From Candidatus Thalassarchaeum sp. (GTDB taxonomy: Archaea; Thermoplasmatota; Poseidoniia; Poseidoniales; Thalassarchaeaceae), in NCBI GenBank assembly GCA_022449345.1, contig JAKURL010000001.1:78211-125853 (forward strand): a DNA stretch of 47,643 bases, read 5' to 3'. A program made the position numbers and the translations under genes. Shown here piece by piece: positions 8,422 through 17,180 of this stretch; position 1 is the stretch's first letter, and each line of letters begins with the position of its first letter. Below the pieces are notes generated by a model, which was not told the origin of the DNA, made no database searches, and saw nothing but the letters and a program-made list of their open reading frames with translations.

Positions 8422-9528
8422 ATGGATGTCCCGCTGCCACAGGTTGATGGTGCTGAAGTATCAATCGGAGGCTGTGGCGGCCCTGCTCGAATGAGTGCTG
8501 AAGAGCGTAGTAAAGCGGAAAGAAAGCGACTTCCGGCTTGGTTCAGAACTACCCTTCCAACAGGCAACGCTCAGAGGAGGTTTAACGAAACAAAATCCAA
8601 CGTCCACGAACATGGTTTGCATACTGTTTGTGAAGAGGCACGTTGCCCTAACATCCACGATTGCTGGGGTAGAGGGACGGCCACTTTCATGATTGCAGGT
8701 GAGGTTTGTACCAGAGGTTGTCGGTTTTGTGCAGTTGGCACGCAAAAGACACCTCCTCCATTGAGTCCAAACGAACCTGCAGAACTTGCTGAAGCGGTCG
8801 AGAGGATGGGTGTGAAGCACGCAGTAATCACAGTGGTTAATCGAGATGACTTACCAGATGGAGGAGCGGAACATTACCGAAATTGTATCCTTGCTGTAAA
8901 CGAACGGTGTCCAGATGTTGGTTTGGAACTACTTTGTTCCGACCTCGATGGAAATCTAGAGGCTCTCGCTAATCTATTGCAAGACTTACCACTCAGAGTC
9001 TTCGCACACAATGTAGAGTGTGTCCCAAGATTGGATTCCGTTGTTCGAGACCCTCGCGCCTCATTTGAGCAATCGTTGAAGATTCTACAGGAAGCAAAAC
9101 GGCTGCGTCCCGATCTTGCCTTGAAATCCAGCATTATGGTAGGGATTGGGGAAACCGATGAAGAGGTGGTTGAGGCAATGCAACTTCTATGCCAAGTTGG
9201 GGTTGAACTAATCACCCTAGGACAATATCTGCAACCTAGTTGGAAACATCTAGCGGTTGAAAGATTCCCCGAGCCTGCAACCTTCGCAGCTTGGGATCAG
9301 GCAGCTCGTGAAATGGGATTCACTGCTGTTGCAAGCGGCCCACTCGTGCGTTCATCCTACAGAGCAGGATTGCTATGGGAAGAAGCAATGGGTGGCGAAC
9401 CCGTTGTCACAAGAGATTCTACGGGTTCGGCGATTAGTCACCTGAATCCTAGCAAGGATTTGCTTGCTACCAATGAGGCGAGGTCGTCCTCGAGAATCAA
9501 ACAATATGAACAAGTAATTCGAGGTTGA
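8422..9528 (+). CDS. lipA: lipoyl synthase
   Basis: A radical-SAM enzyme that inserts two sulfurs into protein-bound octanoyl groups. Both iron-sulfur signatures are visible: CEEARCPNIHDC (CX4CX5C, the auxiliary cluster) and CTRGCRFC (CX3CX2C, the SAM cluster). The C-terminal RSSY sequence supplies the conserved Ser ligand. The length (368 aa from 8422) is slightly above the usual 300-330; an internal ATG at 8491 (MSAEERSK) would give 345 aa and could be the real start, because the first 23 residues are not family-like. It heads the dehydrogenase operon: the next gene begins 3 nt after its stop. It should act on the E2 lipoyl domain encoded downstream, together with LipB. Confidence 0.95.
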   Translation: MDVPLPQVDGAEVSIGGCGGPARMSAEERSKAERKRLPAWFRTTLPTGNAQRRFNETKSNVHEHGLHTVCEEARCPNIHDCWGRGTATFMIAGEVCTRGCRFCAVGTQKTPPPLSPNEPAELAEAVERMGVKHAVITVVNRDDLPDGGAEHYRNCILAVNERCPDVGLELLCSDLDGNLEALANLLQDLPLRVFAHNVECVPRLDSVVRDPRASFEQSLKILQEAKRLRPDLALKSSIMVGIGETDEEVVEAMQLLCQVGVELITLGQYLQPSWKHLAVERFPEPATFAAWDQAAREMGFTAVASGPLVRSSYRAGLLWEEAMGGEPVVTRDSTGSAISHLNPSKDLLATNEARSSSRIKQYEQVIRG

Positions 9529-9531
9529 AAC

Positions 9532-10776
9532 ATGGCGGCTAAAAAGAAGCAAGTGACCTTGCATGTACCTTCTGCACCGTTTAGGCCCGGAGATAAGGCT
9601 AGCTTCGCGCCATTTGAGAACGAACCCGGAGATCTTCCTAGGCCGGATCCTGTAAAGTGCACTGCTGCGGAAACAACAGATCACGCATATGGGCTTGTTC
9701 GCGTTCTAGATTCGAATGGCAAAGCCAGTGGCCCTTGGAATCCTGAATTGGCTCCCGATGAGCTTCGAGAGGGCTTGGAGCACATGGTTCGTATGCGAAT
9801 TTTCGATGATCGGATGATGAAGATGCAACGGACTGGTAAGTTGTCATTCTACATGCGTTCATTAGGAGAAGAAGCCGTCGCAGTTGCTCAAACAATGGCT
9901 CTAGAGACTCAGGATTGGATTTTCCCAAGCTACCGGCAACCAGGAGCGCAATTCGTCAGAGGCAGAGATATGGTCAGCATGATCAACCACTGCATCGGTA
10001 ACGAGGAAGACAACGTCAAGGGCAGACAAATGCCTGTCCACTACACCTATCGCGACGGGCGTTACATCTCGGTATCAAGTCCTGTTGGAACTCAATTTAG
10101 CCAAGCCGTCGGTGTAGCCATGGCATCACAATACAAGGCACTAGATGAATGCTGTATTACTTGGATTGGAGATGGTTCCAGCGCTGAGGGAGACTACCAT
10201 TACGCGCTCAACTTCGCTTCAGTATTCAAGCCCCCTGTAATTCTCAACATTGTCAATAATCAATGGGCAATTTCTACACACGCCAATCTAGCCAGTGGAA
10301 ATCCAACCTTCGCGGCTCGTGGCCTAGCCTACAATGTGCCTTCGATGAGGGTTGATGGCAATGACTTCCTAGCCCTATATTCAGTAACTAAGTGGGCAAG
10401 AGAGCGTGCTGCATCTGGAGAAGGAGCAACGCACATCGAAGTCCTAACCTACCGTGCCGGGGCTCACTCATCCAGTGACGACCCGAGTCGCTATCGGCCT
10501 GAGGATGAACACCAGGCTTGGCCGGGTGGCGACCCAGTCGATCGATTAGTGCAGCACCTAGTTTCAATAGGAGAATGGTCGGATGAGCAGCAGAAGGAAT
10601 TGGAAGAAAGAATCGATGGCGAGATTATGGCCGCGTACAAGGAAGCGGTGACTTATGGAGACCTGGCCAACGGACCGTATCCATCTGCTGATACAATCTT
10701 CACCGAAGTATACGAGGAAGTCCCTTGGCATCTGCAAGAGCAATGGGATGAAATGAAGAAATGGAGTAGTGATTGA
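9532..10776 (+). CDS. bkdA1: branched-chain 2-oxoacid dehydrogenase E1 alpha
   Basis: A thiamine-diphosphate dehydrogenase subunit of 414 aa. The TPP signature runs from GDGSSAEGDYHYALNF to NNQWAIST. SFYMRSLGEEA and FPSYRQPG match the BkdA1 family more closely than pyruvate dehydrogenase. The N-terminal extension (LHVPSAPFRPGD, then YGLVRVLDSNGKASGPW) is also typical of the branched-chain type. With E1 beta it decarboxylates 2-oxoacids from Val, Leu and Ile and transfers the acyl group to lipoyl-E2. The ATG lies 3 nt after the lipA stop, with GAGGTTGA upstream that includes the lipA stop. Its stop overlaps the proposed E1 beta GTG start by 8 nt. Substrate choice is inferred from family resemblance. 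Confidence 0.92.
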   Translation: MAAKKKQVTLHVPSAPFRPGDKASFAPFENEPGDLPRPDPVKCTAAETTDHAYGLVRVLDSNGKASGPWNPELAPDELREGLEHMVRMRIFDDRMMKMQRTGKLSFYMRSLGEEAVAVAQTMALETQDWIFPSYRQPGAQFVRGRDMVSMINHCIGNEEDNVKGRQMPVHYTYRDGRYISVSSPVGTQFSQAVGVAMASQYKALDECCITWIGDGSSAEGDYHYALNFASVFKPPVILNIVNNQWAISTHANLASGNPTFAARGLAYNVPSMRVDGNDFLALYSVTKWARERAASGEGATHIEVLTYRAGAHSSSDDPSRYRPEDEHQAWPGGDPVDRLVQHLVSIGEWSDEQQKELEERIDGEIMAAYKEAVTYGDLANGPYPSADTIFTEVYEEVPWHLQEQWDEMKKWSSD

Positions 10777-11788
10777 TTTGTCTGAAATGAACATCGTTCA
10801 AGCGGTCAATTCGGCTCTAGACATCATGCTAGAAAACGATCCAGATGTGATTTTTTTCGGTGAGGACGCTGGTTACTTTGGTGGAGTATTCCGAACCTCG
10901 GATGGATTGCAGGAAAAACACGGTGCCCACCGAGTTTTCGACACACCACTATCTGAAGGAGGCATTGCCGCAATCACATTCGGTATGGGAATCAATGGAT
11001 TGCGGCCGGTCGCTGAAATTCAATTCGCAGACTACATCTTCCCTGCCTACGACCAGATTGTCAACGAGATCGCGAAGGTCAGACACCGCTCGGGAGGTGA
11101 GTTCTGGTGTCCTGTGACGATTAGAACACCTGCAGGCGGTGGAATTAGAGGAGGTCACCACCACTCTCAAAGTCCAGAATCCCAGTTTACTCACACAGCA
11201 GGAATCAAAGTCGTGTACACCTCGACACCTTACAACTCCAAAGGATTGCTAATTTCAGCCATAGAATCGAATGATCCAGTGGTCGTTTTCGAACCCAAGC
11301 GTTGCTATCGTGGACCGTTCTATGGAGATCCACACAATGTACCGACTTGGAAGGACCACCCAGAGGCAGAAGTACCTGAGGCGCACTATACTGTACCATT
11401 AGGGGAGGCGCGATTGGCCATGGAAGGCACTGATTGCACTGTGATTTCATGGGGTGCAATGGTTCATGTTAGTGAACAAGCAATCAAGGATAGTGGAGTT
11501 AGTTGCGATTTAATAGACTTGCAAACTCTAGTTCCATGGGATAAGGAAGTTATTGTCAAATCAATTGAGAAAACTGGCCGCTGTGTAATAGTTCACGAAG
11601 CGCCAAAGACCAGTGGATTTGGAGCGGAAATGGCTGCTAGTGTCCAGGAGCGATGTTTCTACCACCTAGAAGCACCAATTGAGAGAGTCACGGGGTGGGA
11701 TACACCATTCCCACACACAACAGAATGGGATTACATGCCCAGTCCGGCGCGAATCGCCGACGCAATAAAGAGAATAATAGAGGAATAA
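10769..11788 (+). CDS. bkdA2: branched-chain 2-oxoacid dehydrogenase E1 beta
   Basis: Transketolase-type beta subunit. FFGEDAGYFGGVFR (conserved Glu), DTPLSEGGIAA, FADYIFPAYDQIVNE and GGGIRGGHHHSQSPE are hallmark sequences. The C-terminal transketolase domain carries LIDLQTLVPWDKE and VIVHEA. It pairs with the preceding alpha subunit to form the alpha2beta2 E1. Two starts are possible: GTG at 10769, overlapping the E1 alpha stop, or ATG at 10787 (MNIVQAV), which fits the usual family N-terminus better. The gene ends 2 nt before the E2 ATG, and GAGGAA before that stop serves as the ribosome site for E2. Confidence 0.92.
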   Translation: MIDLSEMNIVQAVNSALDIMLENDPDVIFFGEDAGYFGGVFRTSDGLQEKHGAHRVFDTPLSEGGIAAITFGMGINGLRPVAEIQFADYIFPAYDQIVNEIAKVRHRSGGEFWCPVTIRTPAGGGIRGGHHHSQSPESQFTHTAGIKVVYTSTPYNSKGLLISAIESNDPVVVFEPKRCYRGPFYGDPHNVPTWKDHPEAEVPEAHYTVPLGEARLAMEGTDCTVISWGAMVHVSEQAIKDSGVSCDLIDLQTLVPWDKEVIVKSIEKTGRCVIVHEAPKTSGFGAEMAASVQERCFYHLEAPIERVTGWDTPFPHTTEWDYMPSPARIADAIKRIIEE

Positions 11789-11790
11789 AA

Positions 11791-13107
11791 ATGTCGAACC
11801 GAGTATTCAAACTGCCAGATATTGGAGAGGGAGTAGTAGAAGGAGAAGTAGTGCAATGGCACGTCGCTGTCGGAGACTCTGTCTCAGAAGATGATGAACT
11901 AGTCGATGTGATGACGGATAAAGCGACAGTGACTATTCCTTCACCTCATGATGGAACTATCACTGTTCTCCATGGAGGCGTTGGAGACATGGTTGCAGTA
12001 GGCGCAGCATTGGTAGAATTCGACGAGGGCGGAGGTGCGTCATCCGAAACAGCCGAGGAGTCAGAACCCGGGCTGGAGGAAGAGGCCGAACCGGAACCTG
12101 AGCCCAAGCCTGAAGCAACACCGCCTCCAGCAGTTCAACCGGAATCAGTAGCTCCGCCACCGAGTCCGGAGATTTCGACACCTGCTCCACTACCTGCTGC
12201 CTCAGCGCCTGCTGCTACCCCTGGAGACTCAGGAGGTAAAGCACTGGCTAGCCCAGCAGTTCGCAGGCGCGCCCGAGAAGCTGGAGTTGACCTCACATCA
12301 GTTCGCGGAAGTGGTCCTGCCGGTCGTATCCGACACGCTGACCTCGACGCTTTTATCGCCGCAGGAGGCATGGTGCAGGGTGCTGCACCAATCGCATACA
12401 CAACCCGACGAAACGATGTTGAAGAGATTAAGGTCGTTGGATTAAGAAGAAAGATTGCAGAAGCGATGACAATCTCAAAGCGTCATATTCCTCACTTCTC
12501 ATTCTTCGAGGAAATTGATGTTACCGAGTTGGAAGAATTACGTCAATTACTCAACGCGACTAAGTCACCAGAACAAACAAAGTTGACCTATCTTCCATTC
12601 ATCATGATGGCTCTGGCAAAAATCATGCCAAACCATCCGGAATGCAACGGGCATTACGATGAGGCAAATGAAATAATGCGCCGCTATGGAGCGGTTAACT
12701 TAGGTATCGCAACGCAGACCGACCGAGGACTATTCGTGCCGGTTGTAAAGCACACCGAGGCAATGGATGTCTGGCAGGCAGCGGCCGAAATGCAGAGAGT
12801 CTCTGGCGCTGCCAGAGATGGAACAGCCTCAATCGATGACCTAACTGGCTCCACCTTCACAATCACCAGCTTAGGCCGTGATGGTGGACTGGGGGCAACA
12901 CCGATTATCAACCACCCAGAAGTAGCCATTTTAGGAGTTCACAAGGCACGAGAAATGCCTGTAGTCCGCAATGGCGAGGTCCTTGTTCGCAGAATGATGA
13001 ATGTGTCAAGTTCATTCGACCACAGAATCGTCGATGGAGCCAATGGGGCAGCTCTAGTGCGGTCACTCAAGCGCATGCTTGAACATCCTGCTCTAATATT
13101 CATGTGA
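11791..13107 (+). CDS. bkdB: dihydrolipoamide acyltransferase E2
   Basis: 438 aa from the ATG at 11791, preceded by GAGGA; a longer in-frame reading from 11695 lies inside E1 beta and is rejected. Domain order: one lipoyl domain (residues 3-80) with lipoylation Lys44 in TDKATV; a Pro/Ala/Glu-rich flexible linker (about 85-150); a peripheral subunit-binding domain (ASPAVRRRAREAGV...GPAGRI, about 152-185); and a CoA-dependent acyltransferase domain ending in SSFDHRIVDGANGA, which contains the catalytic HxxxDG. It forms the core of the complex, moving acyl groups from E1 to CoA. The stop codon is fused to the ribosome site of the E3 gene (TGAGGTGA). Confidence 0.95.
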   Translation: MSNRVFKLPDIGEGVVEGEVVQWHVAVGDSVSEDDELVDVMTDKATVTIPSPHDGTITVLHGGVGDMVAVGAALVEFDEGGGASSETAEESEPGLEEEAEPEPEPKPEATPPPAVQPESVAPPPSPEISTPAPLPAASAPAATPGDSGGKALASPAVRRRAREAGVDLTSVRGSGPAGRIRHADLDAFIAAGGMVQGAAPIAYTTRRNDVEEIKVVGLRRKIAEAMTISKRHIPHFSFFEEIDVTELEELRQLLNATKSPEQTKLTYLPFIMMALAKIMPNHPECNGHYDEANEIMRRYGAVNLGIATQTDRGLFVPVVKHTEAMDVWQAAAEMQRVSGAARDGTASIDDLTGSTFTITSLGRDGGLGATPIINHPEVAILGVHKAREMPVVRNGEVLVRRMMNVSSSFDHRIVDGANGAALVRSLKRMLEHPALIFM

Positions 13108-13116
13108 GGTGAAAAA

Positions 13117-14553
13117 ATGGCTGATATTCGCAAATGCAAGGTGCTCGTAGTAGGAGCGGGACCGGGGGGCTATGTCGCCGCTATCCGCAGCGCTCAACTC
13201 GGATTGGATACGGTAATCGTTGAAGGTGACAAAGCAGGTGGAACCTGCTTGATTAGAGGCTGTATTCCAAGCAAAGCAATAATTCACGCAGCAGATCAAT
13301 TTGAGACTCTGCAACAGCATGCCAGCGAAGGAGGCCACATGGGTCTGTCCGTGGCAGCTGAACCTGAAATCGACATGGCAGCACTAGTCGATTGGAAGGA
13401 CGACATAGTCGATCGCCTAAACAAAGGCGTAGAAGCGCTCCTCAAGGGTGCGGGAGCGGAATTGGTGAAGGGATGGGCTACGTTTACCGGACCGAAGAAG
13501 TGCACTGTAGAAACTTCGGAAGGTGGTTTAGAAATTGAGGCTGAAAATGTCATCATCGCAACCGGATCTAATCACATCGACCTACCATTCATGCCCTGCG
13601 ATGAAGAGTTAATCCTGTCCTCGACCGGAGCTCTAGATTTGCAAAAATTACCGAAATCTGCAGCAATTGTTGGCGGGGGATACATCGGCCTAGAGTTAGG
13701 TTGTGCTCTGGCAAAATTAGGCACTGATGTTACAGTAGTCGAAGGTATGGATTCTATACTTGGAATAATGGACAAAGAGATTCGACGACCTCTAGAAATT
13801 TGGCTCAAGAAGCACAAGGTCACAGTTCACACCGATGCTCTTGCCCGTGGTACGGAAATCAAAGGCAAAGGTGCGAGCCGCAAGGCCCACTTGACCTTCG
13901 AAAAAGAGGGTGAGGAACAGACCATCAAGGTGGATAAGGTACTAGTCACTGTAGGAAGGAGGCCAAATACCAAGGGTTGGGGATTGGAAAATATGGGTGT
14001 GCGAATGGACACCGGTGGCCGATTTATTCGCATCGACAGGCAGTGTAGAACGAATGTTCTGGGAGTATACGCAATCGGAGACGTTGCCGGTGAGCCTATG
14101 CTGGCACACAAGGCATCCGCACAAGGTGAGATGGTCGCTGAGATTCTAGCAGGACACAAACGAGATTTCGACAAGGTAGCAATTCCTGCAATCGTTTTCA
14201 CTGAACCTGAGATTGTCTCTGTAGGATTGTCTCCAGATGAGGCAAAGGAAAGAGGTGAAAAGATAATCACTGGTAAATTCCCACTGGCTGCTAATGGTCG
14301 AGCATTAACTTTGGAAGCTGAGAAAACTTCTGGATTCATTCGTGTCACTGCTCGAGAATCCGATCATGTAATTCTTGGAATCCAAGCGGTTGGAAGTCAC
14401 GTCGCTGAATTACACGGTGAATTTGTTCTCGCGCTTGAGATGGGGGCTCTATTGGAAGATATCGCGGATACGGTTCACGCGCATCCAACCATGACGGAAG
14501 CCTTCCATGAAGGTGTACTGAAGACGCTCGGCCACGCTATACACTCGGTATAA
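13117..14553 (+). CDS. lpdA: dihydrolipoamide dehydrogenase E3
   Basis: 478-aa FAD flavoprotein that reoxidises dihydrolipoyl-E2 and makes NADH. The N-terminal FAD site is VVGAGPGGYVAAIRSAQLG. The redox disulfide is in GGTCLIRGCIPSK. The NAD site is AAIVGGGYIGLELGCALA, and the second FAD motif is GVYAIGDVAG. The C-terminal catalytic His-Glu is in HAHPTMTEAFHE. All key residues are present. It starts 9 nt after the E2 stop through a TGAGGTGA module, so translation is probably coupled. Because it lies last among the E1-E2-E3 genes and is followed by lipB, it is likely dedicated to this complex, though it could serve others such as the glycine cleavage system. Confidence 0.96.
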   Translation: MADIRKCKVLVVGAGPGGYVAAIRSAQLGLDTVIVEGDKAGGTCLIRGCIPSKAIIHAADQFETLQQHASEGGHMGLSVAAEPEIDMAALVDWKDDIVDRLNKGVEALLKGAGAELVKGWATFTGPKKCTVETSEGGLEIEAENVIIATGSNHIDLPFMPCDEELILSSTGALDLQKLPKSAAIVGGGYIGLELGCALAKLGTDVTVVEGMDSILGIMDKEIRRPLEIWLKKHKVTVHTDALARGTEIKGKGASRKAHLTFEKEGEEQTIKVDKVLVTVGRRPNTKGWGLENMGVRMDTGGRFIRIDRQCRTNVLGVYAIGDVAGEPMLAHKASAQGEMVAEILAGHKRDFDKVAIPAIVFTEPEIVSVGLSPDEAKERGEKIITGKFPLAANGRALTLEAEKTSGFIRVTARESDHVILGIQAVGSHVAELHGEFVLALEMGALLEDIADTVHAHPTMTEAFHEGVLKTLGHAIHSV

Positions 14554-14575
14554 TCTGACAAATGGAGGGAATGAG

Positions 14576-15262
14576 ATGCGACCACTGCGCATTCTCAGAG
14601 CAGATGTCGAATCACATGAGGTAGTTGACGATGCAATGGCTAGCCTACAGCAACAGCGAATAGACAACAAGATTCCTGACACACTGATTCTGGTTCAACA
14701 TCCAGAGGTGGTAACCCTAGGACCAAAGGCAGAACGCGACGGAGCTCTTGAAGATCCTGCCCTACACGATTATCCGACTAGAGTTGTTGACCGTGGTGGT
14801 GGTATGACTTACCACGGCCCTGGTCAATTAGTTGTCTATCCAATAATAAAGTGGCAGGTAGGTGAACAATCGGTTCGCAGTATTATCAATCGACTCGAGG
14901 ATTGGGTTATGAATGCATTAGCAGATTGTGGTATCGAGGGATACCGTGACGAGAGGATGATGGGTGTTTGGTTAGAAGAACACAAGGTCTGTTCAATAGG
15001 TCTTGCATTCAAGCACTGGGTAAGTCGCCATGGCCTTGCGCTGAATTACAATACTAATCTCAACCGTGTTGAAGCACTATCCTGTTGCGGCCTTCCCGCC
15101 GGTATGACCACCTCATTGCAAGCCCTGGGACACACACACGACTTAGAGGGGGCGATTCTAGACCGAGAGAGATTGGAGCAGGCTTTGCTTGTTCATGCTG
15201 AGCAATATCTTGAGCGAGTACCAATGCACCCCGAGGCTTGGAGTGTGGAGTTGGTCGCCTGA
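14576..15262 (+). CDS. lipB: octanoyl-ACP:protein octanoyltransferase
   Basis: 228 aa. Motifs of LipB: VQHPEVVTLGPKA, VDRGGGMTYHGPGQLVVYP (the RGG...HGPGQ signature), the conserved Lys in HKVCSIG and the catalytic-Cys region CCGLPAGMTTS. It transfers octanoyl groups to the lipoyl-domain Lys of E2, which LipA then sulfurates. A strong GGAGGGA ribosome site precedes the ATG. The gene is the last lipoylation function of the operon. Archaea often use LplA instead, so a bacterial-type LipB beside LipA and the dehydrogenase suggests acquisition of the whole module as a unit; that is inference. Confidence 0.93.
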   Translation: MRPLRILRADVESHEVVDDAMASLQQQRIDNKIPDTLILVQHPEVVTLGPKAERDGALEDPALHDYPTRVVDRGGGMTYHGPGQLVVYPIIKWQVGEQSVRSIINRLEDWVMNALADCGIEGYRDERMMGVWLEEHKVCSIGLAFKHWVSRHGLALNYNTNLNRVEALSCCGLPAGMTTSLQALGHTHDLEGAILDRERLEQALLVHAEQYLERVPMHPEAWSVELVA

Positions 15263-16443
15263 GGCCTAGTAGAAGTGAACTCGCAAAATATTGGTCTCTA
15301 GACCCTGAGACTATTTTCCTCAATCATGGTTCATTTGGCGCAACTCCAATCAGCGTGTTGGAAGAACAGAATCAAATTAGGGCAGAAATGGAAGCAGATC
15401 CTGTCCGATTCGTAGAAAGAAAGGCATTCAGTTTGATGGTCGATGCAAGCAATAATCTCTCTGAGTTTCTCAACGCAGACCCAAATGGAATGACTTTTTG
15501 TCAAAATGCAACAAGTGGAGTGAATACTGTTCTTCGAAGTTTAGTACTAAATCCCGGTGACGAAATTATCGTACCAAACCACTCCTATCAAGCATGTTGG
15601 AATGCCGTGAATTTTGTCGCATCGAGATGGAGTGCAAAAGTGGTGATCGTGGAACTTCCATTTCGATGCGAGACGGAAGAGGAAATCATTGAACCGCTGC
15701 TAGAAGCAATAACTCCTAGAACAGTACTAGCAATGATTGACACGGTTACCAGTCCAACCGCCCTCAGGATGCCATTTGAACGACTAGTGGATGAATTCCA
15801 GTCCCGAGGTGTCGATGTATTGCTGGATGCCGCACACGGCCCAGGACTAGTGTCACTCGACCTATCCAAATTAGATGCAGCTTGGGTAACCGGCAATTGC
15901 CACAAATGGCTTTGCAGCCCCAAGGGGTCCGCTTTCTTACATATCAGAGAAGATAAGAAAGAGGTGACGAATCCACTGAGTATCAGTCATGGTTACAATG
16001 CAGATTTACCGACTGAAGAGAAATTCAGGTTTGAATTTGATTGGCAAGGTACCCGCGACCCAAGCGCAATTTTGTCTATACCAAAGTCGATAGAGGCTCT
16101 GAAATCAATGGTCACAGGTGGGTTTGATGAGATTATGCAGCGGAATAACTCACTCGCATTGAAAGCGCGAGATGTCCTTTGTGAGACCCTTGGAACCGAA
16201 CCCCCAACACCCAATTCAATGGTTTCTGCAATGGCAACTATTGACCTTCTAGGAACATACACAGGTACTGCAGACATCATGGGAGACCCACTACACAACA
16301 GACTGCTAGATGAATGGGGTATTCAGGTCCCAGTATTCCCTTGGCCGCATCATCAAATGAGATATTTTCGAATCTCTACTTATCTTTACAATACAATTGA
16401 GGAGTACGAATATTTGGCAAATGTACTGAAAGAAATTCTCTAA
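15238..16443 (+). CDS. class V PLP aminotransferase (isopenicillin-N-epimerase-like)
   Basis: 401 aa. TIFLNHGSFGATP is the characteristic N-terminus of the CefD-like branch. The phosphate/cofactor region is QNATSGVNT, the cofactor Asp is in VDVLLDAAHGPG, and the Schiff-base Lys is in TGNCHKWLCSPKG. The C-terminal small domain ends with WPHHQMRYFRIST. Members act as cysteine desulfurases, epimerases or lyases on amino acids; the exact substrate cannot be set here. The only plausible start is TTG at 15238, which overlaps the end of lipB by 25 nt, with no in-frame ATG near the family N-terminus. The overlap suggests co-transcription with the lipoate operon, where sulfur mobilisation for LipA would be one possible role (speculative). 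Confidence 0.8.
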   Translation: MECGVGRLRPSRSELAKYWSLDPETIFLNHGSFGATPISVLEEQNQIRAEMEADPVRFVERKAFSLMVDASNNLSEFLNADPNGMTFCQNATSGVNTVLRSLVLNPGDEIIVPNHSYQACWNAVNFVASRWSAKVVIVELPFRCETEEEIIEPLLEAITPRTVLAMIDTVTSPTALRMPFERLVDEFQSRGVDVLLDAAHGPGLVSLDLSKLDAAWVTGNCHKWLCSPKGSAFLHIREDKKEVTNPLSISHGYNADLPTEEKFRFEFDWQGTRDPSAILSIPKSIEALKSMVTGGFDEIMQRNNSLALKARDVLCETLGTEPPTPNSMVSAMATIDLLGTYTGTADIMGDPLHNRLLDEWGIQVPVFPWPHHQMRYFRISTYLYNTIEEYEYLANVLKEIL

Positions 16444-16528
16444 CTTTCCGAGTTTTTAGAATACATGAATAAAAGTAGTGGATAATTGACGGAGCAATTG
16501 TCTGAGGACGTAATTCACTGGAGTTGAG

Positions 16529-17107
16529 ATGATGCCTGAAGCAGTTGTTGCAATCACAGGTGCTTCCGGAGCACGTTATGGTGTTCGCCTGTTAGATACA
16601 CTTTCTGAGGCTGGTTGGAAGACTCACCTAATTGTCACTCGCGAAGGTGCACTCAACCTAGAATTAGAATGTGGTAAATCACCAAAAGATTTGGCTAATG
16701 ATTCGGTGATTTTAGAAGACAATAACAATCTAGCAGCAAAATCCGCATCTGGATCTGCTCGATTTGACGCTTACATCGTTTGTCCAGCAAGTGGAACGAC
16801 TATTGGCAAAATTGCCAGTGGGATTTCAGATAATCTAGCCACTAGAAGCGCACTTGTTGCGATGAAAGAAAGACGTAAACTAATCTTAGTTCCGAGAGAA
16901 TCACCCTACGCCACCCCACACCTTAGGGCTATGGCGAACCTCTCAGAATGGGGTGTAGTGATTCTTCCTGCAAGCCCAGGATTCTACAATAAACCACAGA
17001 CCCTTGATGATATGGTCGATTTCATTGTAGCTCGAATTCTAGACCAGTTAGATATCGACCACACGCTTGGGAAACGCTGGACCGGAGATGAAATAGGCTC
17101 TCAGTGA
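16529..17107 (+). CDS. ubiX: flavin prenyltransferase (UbiX/Pad1 family)
   Basis: 192-aa flavoprotein. ITGASGARYGVRLLDTL is the N-terminal FMN loop. CPASGTTIGKIASGISDNLATR and LVPRESPYATPHL are the diagnostic central and C-terminal sequences, and ILPASPGFYNKPQTLDDMVDF completes the family pattern. It makes prenylated FMN for a UbiD-type decarboxylase; no UbiD partner is in the window. Two ATG codons stand in tandem at 16529 and 16532. It follows an 85-bp gap containing T-rich and TATA-like tracts (16451-16475), so it may have its own promoter. Confidence 0.93.
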   Translation: MMPEAVVAITGASGARYGVRLLDTLSEAGWKTHLIVTREGALNLELECGKSPKDLANDSVILEDNNNLAAKSASGSARFDAYIVCPASGTTIGKIASGISDNLATRSALVAMKERRKLILVPRESPYATPHLRAMANLSEWGVVILPASPGFYNKPQTLDDMVDFIVARILDQLDIDHTLGKRWTGDEIGSQ

Positions 17108-17180
17108 ATCGATTGCAAAATTGCTCTTTTACCGGTTGGGTTCAAGAGGGGGTCGTTTGCCGTAAGAGTTGAGGAATCCT

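Noticed and set aside
7550-8464. Long form of the SDR starting at 8464
   Set aside because: It would overlap the lipA start, and its first 49 residues have no family similarity; the ATG at 8317 fits the SDR N-terminus.
13827-14348. 173-aa minus-strand ORF within the E3 gene
   Set aside because: Antisense of a clear dihydrolipoamide dehydrogenase; composition is Ser/Pro-rich as expected of a shadow.
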